64,000 nt of DNA, from contig JALMLS010000097.1 in assembly GCA_038496445.1 (NCBI GenBank), positions 62,001-126,000 of the forward strand. Direction: 5' to 3'. Position 1 is the stretch's first letter. The number at the start of each line of letters is the position of its first letter. A program made the translations under genes and the position numbers. Origin of the DNA: Trichosphaerium sp. ATCC 40318. Lineage: Eukaryota; Discosea; Flabellinia; Trichosidae. This document shows positions 10,200-21,551 of this stretch, in pieces. Under the pieces are notes generated by a model. It saw only the letters and a list, made by a program, of their open reading frames with translations. It was not told where the DNA came from and searched no databases.

Positions 10200-11564
10200 A
10201 TTGAACTAGCTCTAAAAATAGCACCGCTAGAAGTTGACATAATGATTTTAGTAGATTCCACATCAGCTATTAATGGCATTGAGAACTGGAAAGACAAACC
10301 AATCAATGTCCAAAGAAAAGTAGATCATGCACACACATTAAATAGAATACATCAACAGCTCGAAAACAGGTATGGTACAACAACCTTTGAGTGGATACCA
10401 AGCCACACAAAAACTGATAAACAAAAACGTAACAGACCCAACATTGCAGAAAGAATTGCAACCATAGAAAAGAAATATACAAAGAAAACAGCATCTCTTT
10501 TCATTGATCTAAACGATATCGCTGATAGAACGGCAGGGATATCTAATGTACCAATATCACCATCAACTAAAATACCCATTGGCAGTGAAGATTGGGTTAT
10601 CACCCAAGCGACAGGTACAACACAAGGTAATATATTTAGGAAGCTCAAATCCAAACAACATGATAAACACGTGTTAAATTTACAACACAATGCTTCAGAC
10701 TATGGTAGAACAAGAGAAAACTTAATACTACCGCTATCATCATATTCTGCAAACTCTCACCTTGACATTCCGATAAAATTATGGCTCCTTAAGGTACGTA
10801 CAAATACATTACCTCTAAATGAATTCCAACATAAACGAAGTAAGACTAAAGGTCCCATCCAAGCTTACCAACTAAGTAACCAAATAAAGTACCCTAATGG
10901 TTACTGTACACTATGCAAAAATAGAAATATACAATGTACAGAAACCTTTGAACATTTTTGTACATGTGACAAAATAGAAACAATAAACGTGAAGTACCAC
11001 ACAAATAGGATCATAAAAGAATTCTTGAACAAAAAAACACCTTCAACTGATGCAATAGCAACATACAACAAACATGCAGGCGGTAACAATCTTTTCTGCA
11101 AATCAAAATGGCCCACAAAAAGTAAGATACCACCCTCGAACGATCAAATAGAATTAGCAAAACTTGGCAATACACAAATAAATAAAAACATGAAAGACTT
11201 CAAAGTTTCACCTTGGTACCTCACAAAAAACACCAACAAAACGACCCATTTCAGAGGATCCCAAGGATACGTTACAACTGAATTCATACAAGAATTAAAA
11301 CAAAAAACAGGGAAAAATAACACTAACCTCATTAATGCACTTGCAAGACGCTTAAACAACATGTATATCACAACCCTTTATGCCAAATATCGGACTAGAT
11401 GTCACAAAACGCATGCAATTAAAAAGACTATCGGACAACACACGCCAATGCATTATGTAAGGTGGCAAGCTAAACAACTGAAAATGAAACAGTTCTTTCC
11501 CATTACCAACGCTATACCACTATTCCCAAACATAGTTAACAATACAAATAGGATAATTACGTAA
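10200..11564 (+). CDS. LINE polyprotein, 3' portion (rest of RNase H, CCHC tail), separated by insertion
   Basis: This continues the RNase H domain after the inserted element. Removing 8222-10199 joins ...ELEA to IELALK in frame, a canonical RNase H helix. Downstream are the third and fourth acidic residues (ILVDSTSA and NDIADRTAG). Near 10904-10973 is the pattern Cys-x2-Cys-x12-His-x3-Cys, the zinc-knuckle-like motif usual at LINE C-termini. The stop is at 11562-11564. Without its own start codon this part should not be expressed, so the copy looks dead as an autonomous element although both halves remain open. Confidence 0.88.
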   Translation: MELALKIAPLEVDIMILVDSTSAINGIENWKDKPINVQRKVDHAHTLNRIHQQLENRYGTTTFEWIPSHTKTDKQKRNRPNIAERIATIEKKYTKKTASLFIDLNDIADRTAGISNVPISPSTKIPIGSEDWVITQATGTTQGNIFRKLKSKQHDKHVLNLQHNASDYGRTRENLILPLSSYSANSHLDIPIKLWLLKVRTNTLPLNEFQHKRSKTKGPIQAYQLSNQIKYPNGYCTLCKNRNIQCTETFEHFCTCDKIETINVKYHTNRIIKEFLNKKTPSTDAIATYNKHAGGNNLFCKSKWPTKSKIPPSNDQIELAKLGNTQINKNMKDFKVSPWYLTKNTNKTTHFRGSQGYVTTEFIQELKQKTGKNNTNLINALARRLNNMYITTLYAKYRTRCHKTHAIKKTIGQHTPMHYVRWQAKQLKMKQFFPITNAIPLFPNIVNNTNRIIT

Positions 11565-11575
11565 CATTTAATAAC

Positions 11576-11674
11576 ACAGCCAACCCAACGCTTCGGCGTG
11601 GCCCTATGGTGGCTAGAGGTGGGTTGGCTGTATAAAGATCGTTATTGACTTTTTTTTTTTTTTTTTTTTTTTTT
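11576..11674 (+). other. Structured LINE 3' end: three-way-junction-like stem plus T25
   Basis: ACAGCCAACCCA (11576-11587) pairs perfectly with TGGGTTGGCTGT (11620-11631). Inside the loop, ACGC-TTCG-GCGT forms a small hairpin with a UUCG tetraloop, and GCC/GGC can form another. A tract of 25 T follows (11650-11674). It is plausible as the RNA feature recognised by the reverse transcriptase. The T run on the sense strand could instead be a Pol III stop, or the tail of something inserted in the opposite direction. Confidence 0.6.
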
Positions 11675-11783
11675 GTTCAGTGTACCTTCACAAACAGACT
11701 GAATTAGTCGTACGTGAAAGCCACTGAAACGCTACCCTGTACCGTGGTATGGTTTAAGAGTTTAGCTAACAAAAGTGAACAAC

Positions 11784-14700
11784 ATGTCGGAGTCACGGTC
11801 ATCTAAGAAGCATCACAAGCGTAAACGCTCCAAAGCTACAACAAAACATCCCGACCTTGAAGGAGAAACATTGTCTGTCGGCTCAAGTGGCAAGAAGGAG
11901 AAGTTTGCAGAGAGTAAATCAAACGGAGAAGCCAAATCAAAGAATGGAAGTAATCACGACAGCAGAGATCTAGGGAGCTCCATGAGTGAAAACATTACTA
12001 CGTCACAAGACAGAAGCAGCAAGAAAAGCGACAAAGCAAGTAAAAAAAGCTCAAAGCAAAACAGCTCTAAAAGTTCCCAAAACCTGGACAAGAAAGCCGA
12101 AAAAGAAGAGTCACGTAAAGCTAAAAAGAAACAAAGCCAAATGACGCTTGTAACATCAGGAGACACTACAATTCGCTTCGAAGGCGCTACCAAAGGAGTA
12201 CGTTACCAAATTATGGTTTCCGAATATCGTCAACATGTTTGTAATACAACGAATACTAATAATAATCCATTAGGACGCAAAAGTATTGCGTGTGCCTCAA
12301 GTGGAGGGATTCTTGTACAAATACACCAACCTTGCGAAAGGTACGTTCAAAATTAAGGTGTTTTTTGTTATTTTAATTTTTGACCTTGTGTACGTCGCCT
12401 GTAACATTATACTTACGTTGAGTTTGCTTTTAGGATGGCGTAAACGTTATTTTATCTTGGAGAGTGGTATTTTAATTTACTACAGAAAAAAGAAGATGAG
12501 CAATCCTAGAGATACCATTAATCTCGTATCCTTTTTTTTTTTTTTTTTTGCCAAGCTTTTTTATGAATTTATTGCAGTTGTTCGATCTTTTTTGAAAATT
12601 CTCCTTAACATTGTAAAGGCGCGAGCTGTAATAGTTCTATCTAAGAGCAGCAAGTGCGAATTTACTATTAATACAGATAATGCAGTGTTTCACCTTCGTG
12701 CAAAGGTAAAAAAAACCGGGAATTCGTCAATACTTTGACAAAAGAATCAAAAAACTTTTTTTGTTTATCAGAAAACGTGTCGACAAAAAACGAGCAAAAA
12801 ACGAACACAAACGCGATGTTTTTATGCGTCATTTTGTTTCTTTGCTCAAAACTTTATTGAGAGTAAGGTATTAATCTTCTTTTATTAGACTAGAGCTATT
12901 AAAGACAAGTGGGTTGACGCTATGACGAGATCGAAGAGTGTTATTTCTGATCTAACATCAAACGATCGTATGAGTTCATTGAGAAGCCCTATTACTGAAG
13001 GTACGTGTTTCTTTTACACGTTTTTTTTTTTTCTCGTGTTTTAAGGTGTTTGGTTTTATTTCGTGTTTTAAGGTGTTTCTTTTGCGCTTTTGTTAATGAT
13101 TATACCTATAGGAGATGCTTTAGCTTCTCTTAACGAGAAGATAGCTGAATCTAAGGATCTTGAAAAGAGCTTGGCTAAATTGTTGAAAGATTTAAATAAG
13201 CAGACAAATGAAGAAGGAAGTAGTAAGAAAAAGGGTGATAAGAAGAAGAAGAATAATGGTGATATTACTACAGTAGATGGGCATAAGTTTGTTGAAAAAG
13301 CGGAGGAATACCTCGGCGCAGCCCGCGGTTTATTGAGTGCTGCAGATGATGCATCAGCTATTTTACAAAACCATACGCAAGTATTACGACAAGTAGATCG
13401 CTTGCAGGTTGAAAAAGCCATTCTTATTGCAAAATTACGAAAGATTAAAAAGAGCGATTATGTACGTGTCTTAGCTTACTATAGGGCAATAATATCATTC
13501 TCATATACTAATATATACTTAGTATGGTAGAGAAAAAAGTAAAGGAAGGAATACAATCGATCCTGACTCGAATTCTGACGATATGTTTGTAAGCTTGTAT
13601 TTTTTTTCTTTAATATTTCACGTTTCAATGCTTATTTTGTTTTTTTCAAGAAAATGGACGAGGAAGAAGAAGAGGATGATGAAGAAGATGAAAGTATGTC
13701 TGATCCAATACAACAATATGGATCACCTCTCGACGGCAGCGATAGCGATGAATTCTTTGATGCTGAAGAGCCTTCCATGTCGTTTTATGATGCAGTTGAC
13801 GATTCTGTTCTTTTATATCGTCGTGGTTCTCAGGGATCTTTTGCAAGAGAAGTCTTGCCTAAAGAAGATTTACGTAGACAAGGTGGACCTACCATTGTCC
13901 GTTCTGTTTCTGAATCAAACTCACTTGTTGAGCGAGCTCACTCTAGGCGTATGTCTGGTACGTATTTAATAGATTGTTTTATGGGTTGTATAGCAAGAAA
14001 CATGACTTGGGTACTTATGTCGTTTTTGTGTAGAGAGTAGACAACGCAATAAGGCAATGAACTCTCCTGCACGTCATAGATCAGTCAGTGATGGTACTGG
14101 CGATGATATAGAGAGTGTTCACCATGAGTCTATGAAAACGTTTGAAGACACTATGAAAGAAGCTGGCCAGGTACTATTTAAACAAAAAAAAGCGAAACAA
14201 AGAAAACTTGATAGCTGTAGCAGCGGAAAATTTGTAACAATGTTTTCTAGTTCAATGAATTTTGGGATTTTGCTAACAAAGTTGTAGATTAAAAGGAGAA
14301 CCCAGCTCCCATACGTTGGTAAAATACAAAACAAGCCAAGTCTTCTTAAGATTCTAAAGGATGCTGTACGTTCTCTTTCGCACACGTAGTTGCTCGTCTC
14401 TACGCATCTATATTTTGGTAATTTTTGACTTTGTTCATGTTAGATTGGCAAAGATTTATCTCGTATAACTATCCCAGTACACTTTTCCGAGCCACTGTCT
14501 ATGTTACAGCGTCTTACGGAAGATGTTGAATATTCAGATCTACTCGATAAAGCAGCGGCCGAGGATGACCCAGCTAAGCGTCTCCTCTGGCTAGCAACCT
14601 ATGCTATATCTCCTCACGCAGGTAACAACAATTTCTCATCGGCCTTGTTTTATCACTTACCTCGGTTTAGCTACCCTTGACAGGACAAATAAGCCATTTA

Positions 14701-16061
14701 ATCCACTTCTTGGAGAAACATATGAAAACGTTCGCGAAGACAAGGTATGTTGTTTACTCGTTTTTATGCGCGTAGTCGAAGCAACTGAATTTTGTCCTCA
14801 ATTTTCTGACATTTTTTTAGGGATATCGTCTACTCACTGAACAAGTCAGTCATCACCCTCCAGAGAGCGCCTTTTATTGTGAATCCAAAGATTGGTATAT
14901 ATACGGTAATGCTTGGGTTAAGAATAAGTTCTGGGGTAAATCATTGGAGCTACTGCCTATTGGTGAAATGTGCGTTTAAAATTTTTTTGTTTTATTTTAT
15001 CATTTTGCGTGTTGTATGTTTTGATACTCTTGTTGACGCCCTTTGTAGTCATATTAAGATTCCAAAATATGATGATCATGTGACATTTAGTAAAGTGACA
15101 TGTTGTATCCATAATGTATTGATTGGTACCAAGTACATTGCGCACTACGGTAGAGTAAGTATCTTTTTTGCCCTTTTCGTTTAAGTTCGTATTTTTTTGG
15201 ATTCTTGGCTAACGTTTGGATAGATGAACATTAAAAACCACACCACTGGACACTATTGTAAGCTAGAGTTTGCCAAACCGTCACTATGGGGAGGCACACA
15301 ACACGCTGTAAGTGATTTTTTAATAATTTTTTTTGCCTTGTTTTTTTTTCTTAGTTTTGTATTTTTAGGTGAAAGGTAGCGTCTATGATAAGGATGATAA
15401 TATGCTATACGTTATAGAAGGAAAGTTCTCAGACAAAGTATCTGCTAAAGAAGTGCTACCAGATGGCACTGAAACGGAGCCAAAGACACTTTGGGAGGTG
15501 CGGAAAAACTAAAATGCCCGAGAGCTTTTGGATTGAGAAAAAAATCTTTAATTTGACGTCTAACCACTCTCTAATATTTTTCTATTTTCTAATATACTTC
15601 AGGTACGACCTCGACCTTCTAATGCGAAGAAGCAGTACAATTTTACATCGGTATGTCATCATCACTCGAGACAAAAAACAAAAAAATGAAAAAAACAGTT
15701 TAAAGAATTCTTGTTTTTTTCCTAACTGTTGATCTAGTTCTCTATTGAACTCAATGAGTTGACACCAGGACTTGAAGATAAGTTACCTGCAACAGATACA
15801 AGATTAAGACCAGATCAAAGAGCCATGGAAAACGGTGATATAACAGTTGCAAGTAAAGAAAAAGAGAGACTAGAAAACCTTCAAAGAGCAAGAAGAAAAC
15901 TCCGTGAAGCAAATAAAGAAGAGTGGGAACCAAGATGGTTTGTTCCAAGTGAGAATGGTCAATCTTGGGAGTACAGAGGAGGATACTGGGAATCAAGAGC
16001 ATCAGGTAAATGGGAGGGTGTTATGGAGACTATTTTTGTAGATAAAGATCAAGAAGATTGA
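11784..16061 (+). CDS. Oxysterol-binding protein-related protein (PH + FFAT + ORD)
   Basis: A lipid exchanger at membrane contact sites, 933 residues in 18 exons: 11784..12197, 12274..12340, 12434..12525, 12619..12705, 12889..13000, 13112..13461, 13523..13588, 13651..13957, 14034..14170, 14288..14365, 14444..14621, 14671..14744, 14821..14969, 15049..15154, 15224..15307, 15369..15497, 15603..15650, 15738..16061. A Ser/Lys-rich N-terminus is followed by a PH domain (VEGFLYKYTNLAKGWRKRYF), a coiled-coil/acidic region, the FFAT motif EFFDAEE (exon 8), and the ORD with IGKDLSRITIPVHFSEPLS, KPFNPLLGETYE and the signature EQVSHHPP. The C-terminus (PRWFV, YWE) is intact. ATG at 11784 is used; a GTG nine bases earlier is unlikely. 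FFAT implies binding to ER VAP proteins. Confidence 0.97.
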
Positions 16062-16329
16062 TTGTTGTAATATGTTTTAAATAACCCAAGTAATAACTGC
16101 TACCCACCTCACTAATAACATAAATTTTTTTTCTCTGAATATTTGCCCTCTCCTTTTTAGTAAAAGCATCAATACTGGTTGTCAAATATATTTGATTTAT
16201 AATCCGAACCCTGGGGTTACAACATCTCTTACAATGTGAAGGTTTTTGCCTAGCAAATACGTTGAAAAACTAAGTCTGGACCAAGGTTATTTGAATCGCA
16301 TCAATTGCGATTAAATCGTTAAAATACTT

Positions 16330-17160
16330 ATGGCAGCAATACCTAGGCATGTTGAAAGAAGTGTTCGTCCTTTTTTTTGGATTGTAGCTACTTCAAATGG
16401 CACAACAGCCAACCAAGAGTTCAGAAATGGCGTAGAAATGATTAGTAAAGCTAAACAGAGTTGTTTAACGTTACATGTTCAAAAAGCATCAGGAAAGCGT
16501 TTTCCTTCTCTATTATCGCTTTCTATGGACTATTTGATAGTTAATAACATTGATACAAAAGATGTACACTTGCCACAATCACTGGAAGCTAAACTGAAGA
16601 ACAAATCGAGAGTGTTAACTTTTTTTTCGAAAGAAAAACTTGTTTCATTCATTTCTTTGCATCAAAAAAAATCACGTGGAAATTGGTCATTGTCATGTGA
16701 TCAAAATTGTCTAATTAAATGGGGTGCTGAATTAAGAGGTATTGCAAACGAAATATATAACAGAAAGAACGATACAATAATTTTTTGTCATGTTACATCC
16801 AATCTAAAAGTTTCACACTTGGAGAACAAAACTTCAATTGATAAGATTGGTTTCAATTTAGGATTTCTTGTATTTGACTCATATGTCAAGGATCTTAGAG
16901 CTATGAATATAGCTTTCTGGGGATTATATCAAGTGGGATTTCCATGGATATATAATGGACACTATGAAGAAGATAAACGTGCAACATTAGTTTATTGGCA
17001 GCAAACAATAGAGTCCGGTGCTCTTCTTTTTCCAGAGCCATACCCTCATGATTTTGCTCTTATTGTTGGTGTTCCTGGTGATGGTGGATTTGGGTCAATG
17101 TGGATGGGTCTTGATCAAGAAAAGACAGAGCAGCTACGTTCCAGAGACTTATTTTTTTAA
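16330..17160 (+). CDS. Orphan open frame, 276 codons
   Basis: A single uninterrupted frame that I do not recognise. It starts at ATG 16330 and stops at a TTTTTTTAA run. The protein is mixed, not low-complexity, with a Trp/Tyr-rich second half (FWGLYQVGFPWIYNGHYEED) and a Gly-rich end (GVPGDGGFGSMWMG). No signal peptide or membrane segment is obvious. Codon use is more AT-rich than in its neighbours. Its lack of introns, in a region where every other long gene has several, makes it either a decayed or retroposed sequence or a recent arrival. It could also be one exon of a larger gene whose other exons I did not find. Confidence 0.4.
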   Translation: MAAIPRHVERSVRPFFWIVATSNGTTANQEFRNGVEMISKAKQSCLTLHVQKASGKRFPSLLSLSMDYLIVNNIDTKDVHLPQSLEAKLKNKSRVLTFFSKEKLVSFISLHQKKSRGNWSLSCDQNCLIKWGAELRGIANEIYNRKNDTIIFCHVTSNLKVSHLENKTSIDKIGFNLGFLVFDSYVKDLRAMNIAFWGLYQVGFPWIYNGHYEEDKRATLVYWQQTIESGALLFPEPYPHDFALIVGVPGDGGFGSMWMGLDQEKTEQLRSRDLFF

Positions 17161-18078
17161 GTGGAACAACAAACAAACGACTTGTCCAAGCACTGACATA
17201 GAAGTAAGTACTTATTTTGGCGTGTAAGAAATTTAATCTTGTTTTTTAACTTTCGGTACACCACTAAAAAAACTAAAAAAGAGTTGTTGCAGAAAAAAGA
17301 ATAACAGCTTCAATTGAAGTACGTTTTTGTATGTTGTAGTTGGAGCTACTCTATTCTTTTTAGTTGCAAAATAACCGCTTGTTCTATGTCATTACTTCCT
17401 GTTTCTTAGTACATATCTATTCAGTAAATTGTAATAAATAAACAATGGTTGTCACGTCAAATTTCGCACAAATTTACGCTAACGGTAGAAACGTAAGTTT
17501 CTTGTAGCGACAATGTAAATCTGTTTCAAAACACAACACACTTGGGATTCAGAATATCAACAAGATCACTAGAAATTGTTGTTGTATCGGATCGTATGTG
17601 TTGACTTGAAAGATAACAGGTGAACTTAGATTCACACCAATGGAACGTCTAAAGTCTATCACCTACCAAGAGAGTCACATATAACAACAGTCTATTCTTT
17701 ATGAGGGACTGTAAAGAAAACACACATATGTCATGCAAATCAATAACAAACACTTTGCATCAACGCTTGTATAAAACTGTAGGTGCAGTGAGATTAGGCA
17801 ACACGAATTATCCTAAACTCACACGATCACTAAAACCTCAATACGGTAAGATAACTGCCGTAGGTATAATTGTAAAGTTAAGATTGGTTGTGACTGCATC
17901 AAACAGGATCAGTGTTTAACTTTAATTACAAAATAAAGCTAAGAGTCTGCTGAGATACAAAAAATTGGTAAGTTGCAGTTAGCCACAACTTTATTTATTA
18001 GATGTCTTTAAAAACACCTCGCCTTCATCATTAACACTAATATAAAAATATAAGTAAAAGTGATTTAAAGTGTCGAAC
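17161..18078. other. Intergenic, no supported gene
   Basis: About 0.9 kb without a convincing frame. A 34-codon spliced reading (ATG at 17445, donor GTAAGT) is possible but unsupported. It probably holds the 3' UTRs of the orphan frame and the transporter. Confidence 0.6.
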
Positions 18079-20494
18079 TTACGGGTGTGAAGGACGTGTT
18101 AGTATCAAGCCGTTATAGTTTGCATCACGAAGTGCAAATGCGAATCCAAGTAGAATTGCTGTAGGAACTACAGATACAGCAAACATGCCAAAGTTTACCC
18201 AATAATAGTGGTTATTAGGTGATACAAGTTTATCAAGAACAGGTGTCAAGAATGTACCAATACCACTGATACAGTATCCTCTGCAGTCAAAATAAATTAT
18301 CAGTATCACGTGATAAAAAAAACTACTTGAACGTCTTTTTGTGTTATCACGTGTCAATTACATGGTTTTTGGTTTTGATTTAAATTAGTATTTTGATGCG
18401 TACACAACTACGATTCTACTAAAGTTTCTTGGACAGTATTGTTGAATCAGCTGATTAGAGAAAAGAAAAGTTGACATTCTCCATAAAATAAAAAAGATAA
18501 AAGTGGCGTATTGTAAGTTTGCAATCTACCCCGTAGATATTAGCTTCAAAAGTAAATAAGAAATACGGTATCTCTACCTTAATCATAGAACAAGTAACCC
18601 ATATAAGCCCGAGGATAAGAGATAGTAAGGCACCTCTCCAAGCAGTCCGCAAACCTAAACAACATCATTTAGTTTTAAAATAAAGGTTTTACAAACACAC
18701 AAGGCAAGTAAATTCACGTGTACCGTTTACTCTTGTATAAAACATAAATCCTACCAGTGGAGCACATAATGCAAGTGATGGTAGCAATATAGAAAACCCT
18801 AATGTGAGATCATGAGCTGTATCGTCATCAGCATCAACTGTTCCAACATTTGTCACCCAATTAATCTGATCAGGTACAGTGCTCAAGTAGAAGTAACCCA
18901 ATGGTGCTGTACATATCGCATACGCCCTTCATATGAAGGCTTAATTAAGATACTCTAGAGCAGATTTTAACGAACCATGACGCAATAACGATGGGATTCG
19001 GAGCATCTTTCGAAAAAGTCTCCCAGAGTGATGGTGGTTTTTCTCCGACCACTGGTTGGTTTTCTTCTGTCAGTAAAGAATAATCGGGGTCCATGAAGAA
19101 AGCCGATGGTATAACGAATATGAACACAAGTACTCCATATCCTAAGAACACCCATCTACAAAAAGAGCAGTTCAGGAAATAGTTCGAACAGTGAACAAGT
19201 CTAGTACAAAAAAAAAGTACCTTAGCGATACTCCCCAGTCATACACTACAAGAAACAACCAAAATATAATACCACTAAGATCCCAAGACCCTGTTAGAAA
19301 TCCATTGATGTAACCTATCGCATTTGGCTTGACTACAATACAACTTAGCTGAGCAGAATTGCCGATGGTTCTTAAAGAGAATGTTTTGTACCTTTGGAGA
19401 CTGCGCCCATATAAAACTGCATGCAAGCGAGGTACACCATAGCCCCGACAAAAGTAGCAATGAGCCAACATGCTGGTAGTAACCAAGATGATATCTAAAG
19501 ACAGTGTATGTCAAATTGAAGAAGACATTGAGTGCTGTACGTAGTAAGGAACTTCTGGAGAATGAACGAAAGCCGACACAATCCAACTTGCACTTATTAC
19601 TACCCCCGCAAGTATTATGTTCCATTTGACATTTCCAAGACGCACTACAAACTCTCCAGCAAGGTAGGCTAAAACATAGAATCCACCAAAAGCAATCTGA
19701 GGCAACCTGTTGAGCGCCAAGTTCTGAGCCTGAAAAAGGGGAAAAAAAAATAAGTCACTAAAAAAAATAAAACCTAAAATCCCGTGACTCAAACAAATAT
19801 CACGTGACTGACAAAGTACGAACATCACAACAAGGTTCTAATCTTGAAGGAACACAAGTTTCTCTCCAATCATCACCACATAAATTAGCGTACACTTTAG
19901 ACTCCAGCAAGGCTGGTTTAAGCGCAGTGTAATTGGTTATTGGTCCTTTCAAGTAGATTAGGTTTTATAGTACCTTGCAACGCAAATAATTAGGAAAAAC
20001 TCATACCTGTCACCAGTATGCATATAAGTATGGCATGAGCTACCAAGAAATAAAGGCGGAAGATAAACTAGGACTGTTTTATATTTACACCTCTAAACGA
20101 CACTATCCGTGCCTTTCTTTCGGTATGCGCGTTAGCTGTGGAATAATCATCATCAAGCAAAGGTTGTGCTTCCATCACTCTTCGAGAATTACTTTACGAC
20201 TTGTCAAAAAACAGTCAGTTTAACTGAATTCGCTGGCCTCAAAGACATCCTGAATGAGTACACTAGAATCATGCAACTACAAGCATAGTAGCCACCTTAA
20301 AGCACTGGAAGGAATTGAAAACAGGCAAAAGTTTAATCACGTGATATCCACAGTGCAAACTAAATACAGCACTATCCTTGTATACCTAACTTAGATTGTT
20401 CTATGTGACGATTAAAGAGCAATATCGTCACTGAAAGTGCCAGTGCACTACCTAAAAGCGGTGTAAAGTACCACAAGACACTTGTTGTACTCAT
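18079..20494 (-). CDS. MFS transporter, SLC43/FMP42-like
   Basis: A polytopic membrane protein of 447 residues in ten exons: 20386..20494, 19824..19945, 19541..19729, 19392..19494, 19221..19332, 18976..19155, 18724..18926, 18578..18654, 18404..18450, 18079..18280. The first helix (LGSALALSVTILLF) is followed by a Cys-containing extracytosolic loop (CGDDW, CVPSR, CC), then helix pairs typical of the major facilitator superfamily. NGFLTGSWDLSGIIFWLF resembles the conserved middle of SLC43 amino-acid transporters and fungal FMP42, recalled from memory, not searched. A long hydrophilic loop after helix 6 (PDYSLLTEENQP) fits the MFS midpoint. Intron 1 is unusually long for this genome (440 bases). 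It shares a 153-base divergent promoter region with the MIT gene. The substrate is unknown. Confidence 0.72.
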
Positions 20495-20647
20495 ACTAAT
20501 GGTTTTGTATCAAGGTTCACGTTTTTTGCTGAAAGTCCTTAGTGAGTCTTTCCTGTATTTACAATTAATCAAGACGCGTTACGTAACCATTGCGTCACCG
20601 TATAAGAGTTTTTGAAGGAAGTTACATCAAATTAACGCCAAGTCGTT
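20495..20647. promoter_or_regulatory. Short divergent promoter region
   Basis: The transporter (minus) and the MIT protein (plus) start 153 bases apart, so their core promoters must lie here. I see no clear TATA box. Confidence 0.5.
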
Positions 20648-21551
20648 ATGGCTGACGGTGACGACTCACTCATTGGTAATTTCTTGGCCACTGGGATAGC
20701 TCAAGCCAAGAAAGCAGTTGAAGAAGATGTATTAGGGCATAAACGACCAGCTCTTAATTTCTACATACGAGCGCTCGGGAACATACAAAAGGCGCTTAAA
20801 TGTAAGCGTAGAGCGTTTCACGCTAAAATACAAGATTACGTAAGTTACTGATTATTTATTCAGACCAACAGGACCCACACATTAAAGAACAGATAAAAAC
20901 CAAACTAGTGACGTACTTACAACGCGCAGAGGAATTAAAAGCTGAAATTGAAGTAATGGAAATGCCAACACTCCCGTCAGTGCCTTCAGGTACACCTAAA
21001 AGTAATATTGAGACGAAAAGTAATCGTTGTGGCGCAAAGCTTTCCATTTTAGCTGAAAATCACTTTTTTTCTCCAAGTCGTGCTTGTTCTGATTCCATCG
21101 TAGCCCCAAATCATCCAACAATACCAAAAATCCCCCAAAAGCAAGGCATAACCACAGTTAATACATCACATAACGTACAACAAATGAAACGCGATTTCAA
21201 GCCAGAATTGGATCCAGGACCTCCAGCATCAAATGGACTAGGTGCAAACGATTTTTTGAAGCAAGGATTAGAGCATGCCAAGTATGCTGTTAGTCTAGAT
21301 GCAAAATATATGGTAAAGGATGCATTGCAGGCGTATATAAAGGCTCTCGAATATTTTACACTTTCTCTGAAATGTACGATTTGGAGTTGCAAACTCCGAC
21401 TTGTTGAGTTTTTTTTTTGGTTTTTTTTGTGCTTACTGTTGGGTTCGTAGATGAGAGAGATCCTCAGCGAAAGATGCTTATTAAAGAGAAAGTAACAGAT
21501 TACGTAACACGTGCTGAAACTCTGAAGAGAGTACTTGAAAGGGACTTGTAA
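20648..21551 (+). CDS. Tandem MIT-domain protein
   Basis: 254 residues in three exons (20648..20801, 20864..21373, 21451..21551). Two copies of a three-helix MIT-like module (ESCRT-III/ATPase adaptor fold) are separated by a Pro/Ser linker. Copy 1 has ATGIAQAKKAVEED, YIRALGNIQKALK and IKTKLVTYLQRAEELK. Copy 2 has LEHAKYAVSLD, YIKALEYFTLSLK and IKEKVTDYVTRAETLK. The two introns interrupt both copies at the same place and phase, just after the Lys of the second helix, so the repeat arose by DNA duplication including the intron. There is no AAA+ domain, so it is not Vps4 or spastin. It may be a LIP5/Vta1-like or other ESCRT adaptor; the role is inferred from the fold only. Confidence 0.78.

Larger units (their letters stand above)
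1829..11674 (+). mobile_element. LINE-type non-LTR retrotransposon
   Basis: One polyprotein frame carries a gag-like N-terminus, an APE-type endonuclease, a reverse transcriptase, RNase H and a C-terminal CCHC motif, in the order used by RNase H-bearing LINEs. No LTRs are seen. The 3' end has a short structured segment (11576-11631) and then a 25-T run instead of the expected poly(A). The 5' limit is not visible; the open frame begins at 1829 and the first convincing protein at 2702. It sits between the 5' ends of the divergent seryl-tRNA synthetase and oxysterol-binding protein genes. A-rich sense-strand codons set it apart from the host genes. A later DNA insertion at 8222-10197 breaks it. 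Confidence 0.93.

Noticed and set aside
11650-11674. T25 as an assembly gap filler
   Set aside because: Host introns here also hold long T runs, so it is within normal variation; kept only as a part of the LINE end.
12198-12273. Continuous open frame through the first intron of the oxysterol-binding protein gene
   Set aside because: GTACGT donor, TACTAAT branch point and acceptor give a clean join into the PH domain; the read-through peptide is unrelated.
17445-17615. Possible 34-codon spliced micro-gene
   Set aside because: Plausible donor and acceptor, but no conserved feature; too short to support.
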